24,955 bases of DNA from Cylindrodendrum hubeiense (Eukaryota > Ascomycota > Sordariomycetes > Hypocreales > Nectriaceae), in assembly GCA_014621425.1 (NCBI GenBank), contig JAANBB010000522.1, forward strand, positions 1-24,955, in the 5' to 3' direction. A program made the translations under genes and the position numbers. Within the stretch, counting starts at the first letter, position 1, and the number at the start of each line of letters is the position of its first letter. Shown in pieces: positions 9,406-18,764 of this stretch. The notes beneath the pieces are model-generated. The model saw only the letters and a list, made by a program, of their open reading frames with translations, ran no database searches and was not told where the DNA came from.

Positions 9406-10064
9406 ATGCGCCGCCACCGAGTGCATGCGAAACGACAAAAAAAAAAAAAAACACCCCAAAAAAACCACTACGAATGGAAAAACGAGGCTTTATGATGTGA
9501 TTAACGTATTAATTATGCGGAGTTCCGGGACGGGTCTTTTGTCCTAATTAGGAAGTGTGCGGCAAACGGATAATGGATTACATACAATGGGCGCGGGGCC
9601 TTGGGGAACAGGGACCGCAATGATGGGAGCATTACACCACGATAGACCTATGGGATCATGGAAACTAATCGATCGGGAGCGTCCTCGGGAGCGTCCTCGG
9701 GAGCGTTACCGGGAAGCGGAAACGGAAGTCAAGGGAATCATTGGGATTGGGAGATATTTCGGCGTTGCGGCGATGTGGGGAACCCTGGTAGCTTCCCCTC
9801 CTTGGTTCACCCCCGCCTCCACTTTGGAACAAGATGGGCCAGCTTCGTCGGGTATCGATAACTATATCATGGTCATCCCATCCCCACTGCATTCGAGAGA
9901 CGGAAGTAGAGATTCTTCGAATCTAAATCATCATTTACAGCTAGAGGCCAAATCCTAATTTATTGGCTAGAATCAATTGATTGATACCTCTTTATTACCT
10001 CTTCTCCTCCTGATATCCATCCATCTTCCTCCTTCACCCTCACAACACCACAGCCACAGACATC
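9406..10064. promoter_or_regulatory. Intergenic region before the S-formylglutathione hydrolase gene
   Basis: It begins with the 3' UTR of the secreted-protein gene, which has an A-rich run at about 9436-9470. The middle holds a 12-bp tandem repeat (9674-9709). The right end is a pyrimidine- and CA-rich leader (about 9985-10064: CCTCTTCTCC, CCATCTTCCTCC) typical of a fungal transcription start zone. I see no coding potential. Confidence 0.5.
9674..9709. repeat. 12-bp tandem repeat CGGGAGCGTCCT, three copies
   Basis: CGGGAGCGTCCT occurs at 9674-9685 and 9686-9697. A third copy, ending TTAC instead of TCCT, lies at 9698-9709, and a fragment CGGGAAGCGG follows. It lies in the promoter region of the S-formylglutathione hydrolase gene, about 360 bp from the ATG. 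Confidence 0.75.
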
Positions 10065-11062
10065 ATGGCGTCCGCATTCACCACCAATGCGACCATCACC
10101 AGCTTCGGCGGTCGCTTCCTCAAGCTCACCCACCAGTCCGCTACCACCGGCACCCCCATGAACCTCACCCTCTACCTGCCGCCGTCCGCCACGCCCGCCT
10201 CGCCCGCCCCTCTCCTCGTCTACCTCTCCGGCCTGACCTGCACGCCCGACAACGTCACTGACAAGGGCTTCCTGCACGCCCACGCTTCGTCTTTGGGCCT
10301 CGCTCTCCTGTACCCGGACACCTCCCCTCGCGCCTCGACCTCCCCGGCGAGCACGACAGCTGGGACTTTGGCAGCGCCGCCAGCTTCTACATCGACTCCA
10401 CCCGCGACCCCTGGAGCACCAACTACAAGATGGAGTCGTACCTGACCAAGGAGCTGCCCGGGCTCGTCTTCGGCGCCTTCAAGGAGCTCGACTCGTCGCG
10501 CGTCTCCATCTCCGGCCACTCCATGGGCGGCCACGGCGCCTTGACGCTGTACCTCAAGAACCCCGGCCAGTACAAGAGCGTCAGCGCCTTCTCTCCCATC
10601 TGCAACCCGGTCAACTGCCCCTGGGGCGAGAAGGCCTTCTCCGGTTACCTGGGTGAGAACAAGGAGGAGTGGAAGAAGCACGATGCCACCGAGCTGGTCA
10701 AGGGCTGGAAGGGTCCTCTGAACGCCCTCATTGACGTGGTAAGTCTATATATCCATCATCTGGGGTATGTAAACGAGAATGAGCAAGACGACTAACAACA
10801 TTGGATAGGGAACTGCCGACAACTTCTACAAGCAGGGTCAACTGCTTCCTGAGAACCTGGAGAAGGCCGCCAAGGAGGCCGGTGTCAGCGCTCTTGATGT
10901 TAACTACCGCGAGGTACGTGCCCCTCGTCCTCGCAAAGTGCTCCTCAATGAAGCCCGATGCTAACAGATCGATCACAGGGTTACGACCACTCCTATTTCT
11001 TCATCTCCACCTTCGGCGCCGACCACGTCAAGCACGCCGCCAAGGCCTTGGGCCTTCTTTGA
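10065..11062 (+). pseudogene. S-formylglutathione hydrolase (esterase D family) with an apparent frameshift
   Basis: The product hydrolyses S-formylglutathione to formate and glutathione, the last step of glutathione-dependent formaldehyde detoxification in the cytosol. Coding spans: 10065..10738, 10809..10913 and 10979..11062. The two introns (70 and 65 nt) have GTAAGT and GTACGT donors and CTAAC branches. Family signatures: LVYLSGLTCTPDN, nucleophile elbow [19 protein letters not shown] with the catalytic Asp, and GYDHSYFFI with the catalytic His. The frame from the ATG ends YPDTSPRA and then reads non-homologous sequence to a stop at 10443-10445. The homologous frame ([11 protein letters not shown] onward) is one base off. 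The switch lies at about 10330-10336, in CTCGCGCCTCG, and looks like one missing base. With that base the length would be about 287 residues, normal for the family. All other parts are intact, so a sequencing or assembly error is at least as likely as a true null allele. The family is certain; whether it is functional is open. Confidence 0.85.
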
Positions 11063-11560
11063 CTAGCCGAACCACGTCTGTAAGCGATTGACGACTTCAG
11101 GTCTTCTGGACCTTGGGCATGAATTAATGCTCTTTCACATCCGTATATATGAGATGTACTGGAAGTTGTCATAAAGGCTGGGGCATTAAGACCGGCATTC
11201 GGCTTAAAATATCAGCAAGTTAGGAGTATATTCGTCTATAAGACGAAGGTGGTACTAGTTGTATCTCGCCAAGGAATCCAAAATAATAATAAAAATGATC
11301 ACTAAAATGACCGAGACCTTGTCCCATTTCGCTCATCAATGACATGCTCATCAACCCCGTAGAACCCATGACTTTGCTCCCTTGTCTCCCGCATGAATCT
11401 GACAACGCCGCCCAGATGAGTGGTTAGGAGTGATGATGAGTCGTGACCGTGTATACCCGTAGGTTAAGATGGAAAGAAAGATGATCCCAATTCCCGAACA
11501 AACAAATGCCGCTCCATCAATAACGCATCTCTCTTTCTACCCTTCCCTGATCCTCCACGT
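11063..11560. other. Convergent intergenic region, no gene seen
   Basis: The region lies between the 3' ends of the S-formylglutathione hydrolase (plus) and Afi1-like (minus) genes and should contain both 3' UTRs. An A/T-rich stretch with AATAATAATAAAAATG lies at about 11281-11297. I find no coding frame, repeat or RNA gene. Confidence 0.5.
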
Positions 11561-14201
11561 CTAGCTGATCCTGTTTTCTACGGCAGGGCTCATTGTATCA
11601 CCGCCTTCTTGCCTTGCCCGTTCAGCCTCGGCCTCCCGTCGAATGCGTTGATATGCCAGCTTCTCGAAGCGGCTGAGGCTCTTCCACCAATGCTGGCCTG
11701 CTTCATGTTCCGCAATGCGTTCCAGCAGGTCTGCCGTGTAATTCCGCACGTCGCGGTCCTTGTGGAATAGCCCCAATGCGATGTAGAAGAGTCCAGCATG
11801 CGATTCAGGGGCCACGCTGAGAAGAAGACAGATTTCGTCGTAAGTGTGGATGTGCTTGGAGAATGTTTCGTAGATGTCCTTGCTATGCATCGGCGAGAGA
11901 CGTTGCATGCGCAGGCGGTCGTGCATGTGGGCAAGATCTAAACCCTTCAAGGGTCTGACTGTGTAAACCTGGGCGAGGTCCTGGTTTCGTTAGTGTTTAC
12001 ACCCATGTCAGTGGTTGTATGTGGCTTACCTGGATGAAACTGTAGTAGCTGCGGGTGTTGCGCCAGCCCTCAATCCTGGTGACGTTACCAGCGAGCTCCT
12101 TATGCTTCGCCGCATCGTCGGGCCACACATAGCCATGTCCATTGACTCCAGCCGGCAACAAATCCTGGTCATCGCCCCCAATATAAAGAGCACTCGCGCC
12201 ATACACGCTCTCTTCAAACTGGGCGGCGATGCGGGTGAATTTGCTGACCCAGTCGCGCCACTTGGCCCGGATGACACGCTCACCATGCCTCGCCGCCATG
12301 CTACGCAAGACATCGGCCATAAACGCATTGTCACCGGTCAGATCTTGAGTATTGTTGGTAGTACCACTGGCAACGTTTGCAAAGGCCGAATTCTGCTGCT
12401 GAAAGTAAACTAGGCCCTCAGTGATGGGAGCAGAGTCAATTCTGCTACTGATCTTGACTCTGCCGCTGGGTAGATCGCAGAGGATGTCCCACCATTCAGG
12501 GTGGTGCTCAAAGGTAGGATTTGTTACACCAGCGATGAATCCGGGGACATTTAGCAAATCATCAACCTTGGTCAAATCCGTATACGGGAAGGCGTGACGT
12601 GTGAAGCCGCGCAGGATGCCACCGGAAGCCAGAGCACAAGCAGCAAGAACCGCCTCCGCCACCTCGCCTGAAGGCATGTTATAGCCCAGAAAGATGACTC
12701 TCTTCTGCGTCAACAGAGCGTTGCCAAGGACGATGACGGGGTGCGTATTCACGCCATTGGTGGTGAGATGGGGATGCAACGTGAAGGGTAGTGGGGATTT
12801 GGTATGTGTATCCGAAAGGTTCTGGATGAGCTTGATAAGGGAGAAATCCCCGACTGTCTCCGGCATAACGGCTACGGGGACTTTGATAGGGATCGGGATG
12901 CCCTTGTACATGACCTTGCTCTCAAACTCGTGAGTATCGCGTGGAACCGAGTACATCGACCGAATACCCTCAACATGGGCCTTGGTTCCAGCTCGCGATA
13001 TGCCAGCCGGCTTAGGGGGACTGCGTCCTATGTCCAGCGTTTGGTCGGTTGGATCTTCGGCCTGGTCCTCGGATATTCGTAGTTGAATCATCTGCTCAAA
13101 TTTCTCCACAAACAGATCTTTGTTGTCGCTCGCCTGGAGCAAATGTCTCTCGAGGAGGCTCAGCTTGGGCATCAGCGACAGGTCCATGGCATTGACGGCA
13201 TCGTAAAGCATGGCCAGCGTCTCAGGAACGGGCGATTTGAAGTACTCCTCCAGGGCTAATAATAGTAAGGGCTGGTAAGGAGCGGGGCGTCAGCATGCGC
13301 GGACATGGGAGTGAGCCCGGAAGCTACTTACCTTGTAGATATGCAAGAAAGGATGGCGCGTGCAGATGGCCATGGCCTTGACAACAGCGCCTCGCTTGAC
13401 GGTTTTGTCGTGTTTGGTGTTGACCAGATTCAGCACATAAATCAGCGGTGGACCCTCGCCGCCCTCGGGCTCGCTATCGGTAGAGTCGTCCTCGTCCTCA
13501 TCGTCATCCCACTCCTCTTCCTCCAAGAGCTCATCCTCGTTGTCCTCATCTTCCTCGTTGATTATCCCTGCGGCCCTATCGCGCCTTCTCCTGCGTCGCC
13601 GTCTTCGTTCCTCTTTAGCTGCAGTCTCCTCGTCGTCCTCCTCCTGGCTGGTATCCTTGTGCAGAAAGAAGATGGTCCAGTCCTGGTTGCGGGCATGGGC
13701 CTGATCCGGCAACATCAGCTCAGCCAGCATGTTCTCGTCTCCCGTGATGGCAACGGGGTATTGATGCTCCATGATAGGACCTCGGTCGATATCGAACGAG
13801 GCAACAAGAATGTATTCGACATGGTTCTCGGTCGAGGTTCGCGGATATTGCGATCGAGCCTTCCGCGGGGGGCGGTGTTCGGCATTGAGACGGCGCGGAG
13901 CAGACAGGGACGAGTGATGCGACGAGAGACCACTCGAGGGCGTCTTGGATTTGGAACTCGGTTCGGAAATACGGTCAGGATCGATGCCCGGGGGGAAGGG
14001 CGACCTGGACGGCGGAGGTGAGGGCTGGGACATCTGGGAGGTCGAGCGCGACGAGGGGAAGGAAGCTAGCGAGGTGCGTCGCTTGGGTATCGTCACATTG
14101 GGGTTGTTCCCGTTGCTCGTGAGGCTGTTGGTAGCATTCGAGTTGTTGTTGCTGGACGTCCGCGACGACATGTTCGGGTTCGTCGACTGGAACGAAGCCA
14201 T
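11561..14201 (-). CDS. AFI1: Afi1-like polarity protein: Afi1 docking domain plus SPA (DENN-like) region
   Basis: Model: complement(join(11561..11980, 12030..13271, 13332..14201)), 843 residues. The introns (49 and 60 nt) have GTAAGC and GTAAGT donors. The start ATG lies in a strong context (GCCGCCATGG). Residues 1-125 are Ser/Asn/Pro-rich and likely disordered. From about 128 comes the Afi1 N-terminal module: [20 protein letters not shown], then [13 protein letters not shown] and [10 protein letters not shown]. It is interrupted by an Arg block followed by a long acidic block (about 198-248) and resumes at [14 protein letters not shown]. The SPA region spans roughly 420-700, with [20 protein letters not shown] at about 467 and [16 protein letters not shown]; the C-terminus is helical. 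In yeast Afi1 binds the GTPase Arf3 and helps maintain polarity at the cell cortex. SPA proteins are distant DENN relatives, often linked to Rab or Arf regulation. The equivalent role here is inferred from the family. Confidence 0.88.
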
Positions 14202-14325
14202 GGCGGCCAATGCACCAGTCTGGGCAGAGCCCAAACTCTACCTAACGAGAGAAGCCCCGCGCACAGTCGACAGCCTTGCAGGCTCCCGATCCGGTGGTGT
14301 TGCGGTGCGAAAGCCGAGACAAGGT

Positions 14326-14375
14326 AATTCGGCGCAATGCGATTCGGCGTGATGCGATGCGATGCAATGCGATGT
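14326..14375. repeat. Short tandem repeats: 15-bp imperfect duplication running into a GATGC array
   Basis: AATTCGGCGCAATGC (14326-14340) is followed directly by GATTCGGCGTGATGC (14341-14355). The array then continues as GATGC, GATGC, AATGC, GATGT in 5-bp steps to 14375. It lies about 125-175 bp upstream of the Afi1-like start codon, so it may be in that gene's promoter or leader. Confidence 0.65.
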
Positions 14376-14781
14376 ACGGCCAGTCGGTCGCCAAGGCGGT
14401 CACTCAGCCCAGCTCGCAAGGGGGACGGATGGAGCACCTGCAAATCAAGCTCGCGGCGGTTACCACGGCACAGGCGGAATTGATTCAGAAGGAGAGCTGA
14501 ATCCAAGACATGATCTTCCAGAGCTGGCCGCAAGCCCTTCCCGAGTCCCTTGGTGTGGTTCGTGGAAGCTGGAGAGCAATTGGTCGACGATTGGATGGGA
14601 TGGATGTCGGATGGAATTAGTGGTGAGCGGTGGCAGGTGGTGGTCCAGCCGCCGGCCAGCCTCCAACTCACACGCTTCCCCTCCTCCTAACGCAGCGACA
14701 GCCCCTGAAAATGGTTCGGTGGGTGGGCTTGTGGGCGGTTGGACGCTCGTGCCCACCTGCGGATGCCGACTTTACAGGGTA

Positions 14782-14803
14782 GGCCAGGACAGGGCCAGGA
14801 CAG
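14782..14803. repeat. 11-bp tandem repeat GGCCAGGACAG, two copies
   Basis: GGCCAGGACAG occurs at 14782-14792 and 14793-14803. Just to the right the 7-mer AGCCACT recurs at 14816-14822, 14868-14874, 14889-14895 and 14908-14914 in a GC-rich stretch. No function is evident. Confidence 0.6.
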
Positions 14804-15052
14804 GGAGCTTGGGCCAGCCACTCAGAGCCTGCTGGGGGGCCGCTAGCAGCGCTGGAAGTCTACGGGTAGCCACTGCGAGACACCCAGCAGCCACTGGGAG
14901 CGCTGAAAGCCACTGAAGACGCCCTGCCAGCCGCAGGCGGTCAACCTCATGGTGGGCGGGGTCCTGTCGGCACGCCTCTAGCGTCATGCGAGCGCCACGC
15001 TCCCAATCGCTGGATGAGCCTAGATCACGCTTGGGCTGCTCCCCCGCTATCT

Positions 15053-15078
15053 GTGGCTTCGGTGGCTTCGGTGGCTCG
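15053..15078. repeat. 9-bp tandem repeat GTGGCTTCG, about three copies
   Basis: GTGGCTTCG lies at 15053-15061 and 15062-15070, followed by GTGGCTCG at 15071-15078. It is intergenic, about 360 bp upstream of the EF-hand gene. Confidence 0.6.
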
Positions 15079-15435
15079 TGCCGCCCTCTACGCTCTGTGG
15101 CTGGAGACATTGGTGGGGTCGACCCTCCCCCTGGCGCCAAGCCCGGGGTACGTACCTACGTTGGGTCCTGATCTCCCCAGCTACCATGTCACAGACCTGG
15201 ATTTGTTTACTTTGGGATCGAAGCGTTCGCATCTGCAAACTCGCATCCAGTGACGCAACTGAGTGCTCACCACCACCACCACCCAGCACTTCGCTCCTAC
15301 GCTCGCCCCCGGCGCCTACTTCCCCAAGACATTCTCCTCTAGCTTGCTCCATTGCCCCCCGCCCATTCCCCCATCAGCAAACATTGCTTGCTTGCTTATA
15401 TCCCAGCTCTCGGCGAAGGACCCACGTTAAAGACA

Positions 15436-16405
15436 ATGGTACCTTTCATCATGACGCGAACCCCAGCAAGCGTGTGCATTCCTACTAACACCGTCGTTTC
15501 CAGTCTGTGCCGGCCGCATATAAGCCCTCGCCCCTGGGCTACGGATCTTCTCCCACCCGCAGCTCACCATTTCGAAGACCCGAGTCGCCCGCCTCGCCCT
15601 CGCCGCTTCGACACACGACACCTACCGGATCGCCAAGCAAGGCTGGGCCCTTTGGCAGCTCGACATCTAGATTCGTCAGGCCGACAACACCCACGAGCAC
15701 ACAACCCAGTTGGACTCCTAAAGCCAAGACCCCCGAAGTAGACATGACTTCATCCCCTCCGCGAATGGCCGCCGTGCGGGCACCGGTGTCAAAGTCGCTC
15801 GGACATAGCAGCGCTCTATCACAACTGCAACCTGCGCAGGTTCGGACGTTGCGAGATGGCTTCCAGATTCTAGATCGGGATTGTGACGGTGTTGTCAACC
15901 GCGAAGATGTGGCCGACATGCTCAACCAACTGGGTAAGAGAATACACTGGCGATAAAGCTAGATAAATGCTGACTTGCCAACCAAGGATTACCCTCCAGC
16001 CCGTCTGATGTCTCAAAATTCTTCCCCCCGTCTGCTCCTCAAACCATTGCCCTCGCAGCCTTCCTCAACTCGCTTGCCGAGGCATTGGCGGCCCTCTCAG
16101 ACAGCGCCGAATTGCTCTCCGCCTTTTCGGCCTTCGACGACGACGACAGCGGTCAGGTGGATCTGGTTGAGCTGCGAAACGCGCTTCTACAGACCGCACC
16201 AGAGCCCGGCGAGCGAGCGCTGACATCAGCGGATGTGGACAAGATCATGAACGGATTCACCGGGCGACGGGCCTTCAACCGCAATATGAATGCCCACCTA
16301 GGAGCCAAGCGGGGCGAGGTGTTCAAGTATCAGGAGTTTGTCAACTCCATCATGGGGTCCAACGGCGGCTCTGAGAACCACTCGAATGAGAACTCGGAAG
16401 ACTAA
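15436..16405 (+). CDS. EF-hand protein, probable myosin regulatory light chain (Rlc1-like)
   Basis: Model: join(15436..15438, 15504..15933, 15987..16405), 283 residues. The first coding exon is the ATG alone. It abuts an intron with donor GTACCT, a perfect TACTAAC branch at 15483-15489 and acceptor TTTCCAG, after which SVPAAYKPSP begins. No usable ATG occurs in exon 2 before residue 82, well short of the Ser/Pro start. Residues 1-110 are Ser/Pro/Thr-rich with many SP and TP sites. The EF-hand part follows: loop 125-136 (DRDCDGVVNRED, with Asp rather than Glu at position 12), a degenerate pair partner, and a canonical loop at 195-206 (DDDDSGQVDLVE). The end has a hand-like KYQEFVNSIMG helix. 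The layout resembles regulatory light chains that bind the neck of class II myosin in the cytokinetic ring. A calmodulin-like protein of other function is the alternative. The N-terminal extension is long for this family. Confidence 0.78.
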
Positions 16406-16723
16406 GCGTCGAGTGTGTTGCGTATATCAGGTTGCATGTATATTACTGCGAAGGTTTGGTTTGGGTATTGGTTGGTCGGGTATTGGTATTGGGAATAGGG
16501 CAGCAGGTTATGGATAAGAGCAATCATGTAGTAAATATTTTGAACAAAATTGGACACGTCACTCCAAAGAAGGCTGGTGTTTTCTTCCCCGGGGTTATGA
16601 TATTACCTTTCGAAGTACCGAATAGGTAGCTATGTAATTAATCCGTCGATGAGTAAAAAGGTTGAGGCTCGTACGAACGGCTAGGTAAAAAATAGTGAGT
16701 TGAAGTCTTCACACCCTTTCATA
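16406..16723. other. Convergent 3' intergenic region
   Basis: These 318 bp lie between the ends of the EF-hand gene (plus) and the 618-residue gene (minus). The left part is GT-rich (TATTGGTTGG, GGGTATTGGTATTGGG) and the right part AT-richer. The change in base composition of the window begins here. No gene is seen. Confidence 0.45.
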
Positions 16724-18764
16724 TCAATGATCGTCTACGATTTTGATAGCTACTTTGGTAAGGTCAAACCAGCATTCGATAGTTCCTTTTAGTTCAAAGC
16801 ATTCCCATGCCATTTTATCATCGTGATTGCGTGTAGATGGAGAGGAGACTTTTACTCTCGCGGTTCTCCTCTTTGGAGACATTGGAAGAAGAGAAGCATC
16901 AAATATGTTGATGAGACAAATATGCGAAGGATTTTTGACAGTGACGACAGAATCGACACCAATCCGGCACTCTCCAATGGCCTGCTGCGCGCCACTTGCG
17001 TATTCGAGGATCATACCTCTAAAAGACCGGTTTTCTTCCCGCTCGAAAATCTGCACACCGGTGACATTTTCCAACGGAGCCGAAGAAAACAGCCCATGTA
17101 GAACGGGAGCTTCGGAGCTTGGGTTATGAAGTTGAAACTGAAGGGGGTGCTTTTCTGTCGAGTGAGTCCCAAGCAAGTTGTTATTCGAGAAGTGCCCAGG
17201 GGCGAGGTTTATTAGTGTGAGATTAGGTCCCGTACCAAGGACATCATCACGCGTCTCGCCATGGGAATAATTGCCAATAGCTATATCCCCTGAAAGAGTA
17301 GTACGGAACTGCCGGAGTTAGCGATTGATCGTTGGGAAAATTGATGGGCAAGGATTACCATATATCGAAGGTTCAGCGCGTACTGGAGTTTTTGCTGGAA
17401 CGTGCGAATTCCAAAGGCTTCAATTGCATCGCCCGGTGGAAGAGGGAGGTACACCCAAAGGGCTGTGTCTTTCTGTATTTTCCCTGGTATACGATTGAAG
17501 GTCTCGAGAGGACCAGATCTGGTCTGGTGATATGCATGCATACTGACCACTTCCCCTTGAACAACAAAGAATGTGATTCCAGTGCATTTCCAGGTATCGA
17601 CAGTGACCATTCGTGTAAAAGGGAAGTAGGGGGGTCTGGGGGTGTCCTGAAAAGTGTAGCACTCTTGTAGATTGGGAGGACATGGTCTGTCCCAAAGGTT
17701 TAGATGCGTCCCAGCTATGGGATGGCAAATATGGGCCAGCCCATACTATTTAACGTTAGTGTAAGGCCCTGACAGGGGGGGGGGATACTACGAGCCTTAA
17801 AATCAACATTTATCTTCTCCAAACACGCTTCAGGCTCGACGACATGCGCCAGGGCTTCTGAGGGATATGGACGTGGTGCTGGTCTCGTCCCCAGGCGCTC
17901 AATTTTCCTCAGCCCCTGTGAATCAATTGTGATGTGAACAAAACTTCCGGGAATACTGGCCGAGATGATCGGACGGGCACCTCGCTCCCAACTTCCAATC
18001 TCGCGGATCGGCACGGAGTCTAGCTGGTTGATATCGGCGTTGGATAGTTTCTCAATCCGGTCTATGACGGAGGCGAATCGCCAGACAATATCTGACCGTG
18101 AGTAGTTCCAAATCAAATCAGCAATTTCGAAGGGTATGGATTCCAGCTGGGGCATGTTGTACAATTTAGCAGCAAGGGCGACACCTCTCCTGACGTCCGT
18201 GATGGGGTTGAGGAAGAGAGAAGACACAGTGTACCATGGCTGGGTCCAGTGCGCCATTGTAAACAATCGACTTAGTTTATCTTCGAATGCGCTTTTTGTT
18301 AGAGACAGGTTGAAGCAATCGGTGTGGATAGTGACGCTCGTTGGAACACCTAGATTCGGGAACCAACAGTCCTCAATGTATGCGTACCAACCTCGAGGCG
18401 TTCTCGCTCCGCCCAGCTGCACGCTTGGTTCTCCCACATTCGCGTTACAGGGGAAAGGGAACGAGGATTCGATAAAAAAGCTAGAGGATTTGCTTTCCCA
18501 AACGACTAGTAAATTTTAAAAGACATCATTAGCTTTCGAGGTTGCTCGAGTAAGACTCAGGTAAATATTCAGATGATTCGCAGACATACCTAGTACACAC
18601 GATTCACCTACTGAGATATCAAAGCCGCATGCACCACATTGCTCCGATAAACGAATGACTTGACTGAAAGGAATATCATCATCCAATCTGGGTAACGGAT
18701 ACGCCCCCAAACTAGACAGTGTGTGTTGTTTCGTAGTGGTGCTTCGTGAGTCCTCGGTTTGCAT
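16724..18764 (-). CDS. Uncharacterised fungal protein family with cysteine motifs, 618 residues
   Basis: Model: complement(join(16724..17308, 17359..17745, 17796..18505, 18590..18764)). Intron 1 (GTATGT..ACTAG, 84 nt) joins GESCVL to VVWESKSS. Intron 3 (GTAATC..GGCAG, 50 nt, branch GCTAAC) joins NLRYM to FRTTLSGDIAIG. Intron 2 (17746-17795) keeps the frame (VDFK to YGLAHICH) only with a GC donor (AAG|GCTCGT); the neighbouring GT donor gives an early stop. The N-terminus has CGACGF and further Cys and His residues (CWFPN, HTDCFNL) that may bind zinc. Conserved-looking blocks follow: QLESIPFEIADLIWNYS, which resembles an F-box-like helix, then VPIREIGSWERG, CTGITFF, GLFSSAPLENVTGVQIFE and GMILEYASGAQQAIGECRIG. 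I recall this order from hypothetical proteins of Fusarium-like fungi but know of no function. It lies in the AT-richer accessory part. Confidence 0.72.

Larger units (their letters stand above)
14202..15435. promoter_or_regulatory. Divergent promoter region of the Afi1-like and EF-hand genes, rich in short repeats
   Basis: These 1.23 kb separate two genes transcribed outwards. No gene is supported here; the open frames on both strands are overlapping GC-rich shadows. The interval has several short direct repeats: 14326-14375, 14782-14803, four AGCCACT copies at 14816-14914, and GTGGCTTCG copies at 15053-15078. A pyrimidine-rich leader (about 15260-15430, with CACCACCACC and CCCCCGCCC) precedes the EF-hand gene. 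Confidence 0.5.

Noticed and set aside
10325..10345. Intron or programmed frameshift explaining the S-formylglutathione hydrolase phase change
   Set aside because: There is no GT..AG pair there and no protein sequence is missing. No slippery heptamer is seen, and no programmed frameshift is known to me in this family.
13305..14021. 238-codon open frame on the plus strand inside the Afi1-like gene
   Set aside because: It is the antisense shadow of the Ser-, Arg- and acid-rich exon. Its long hydrophobic runs come from complementing Asp/Glu codons.
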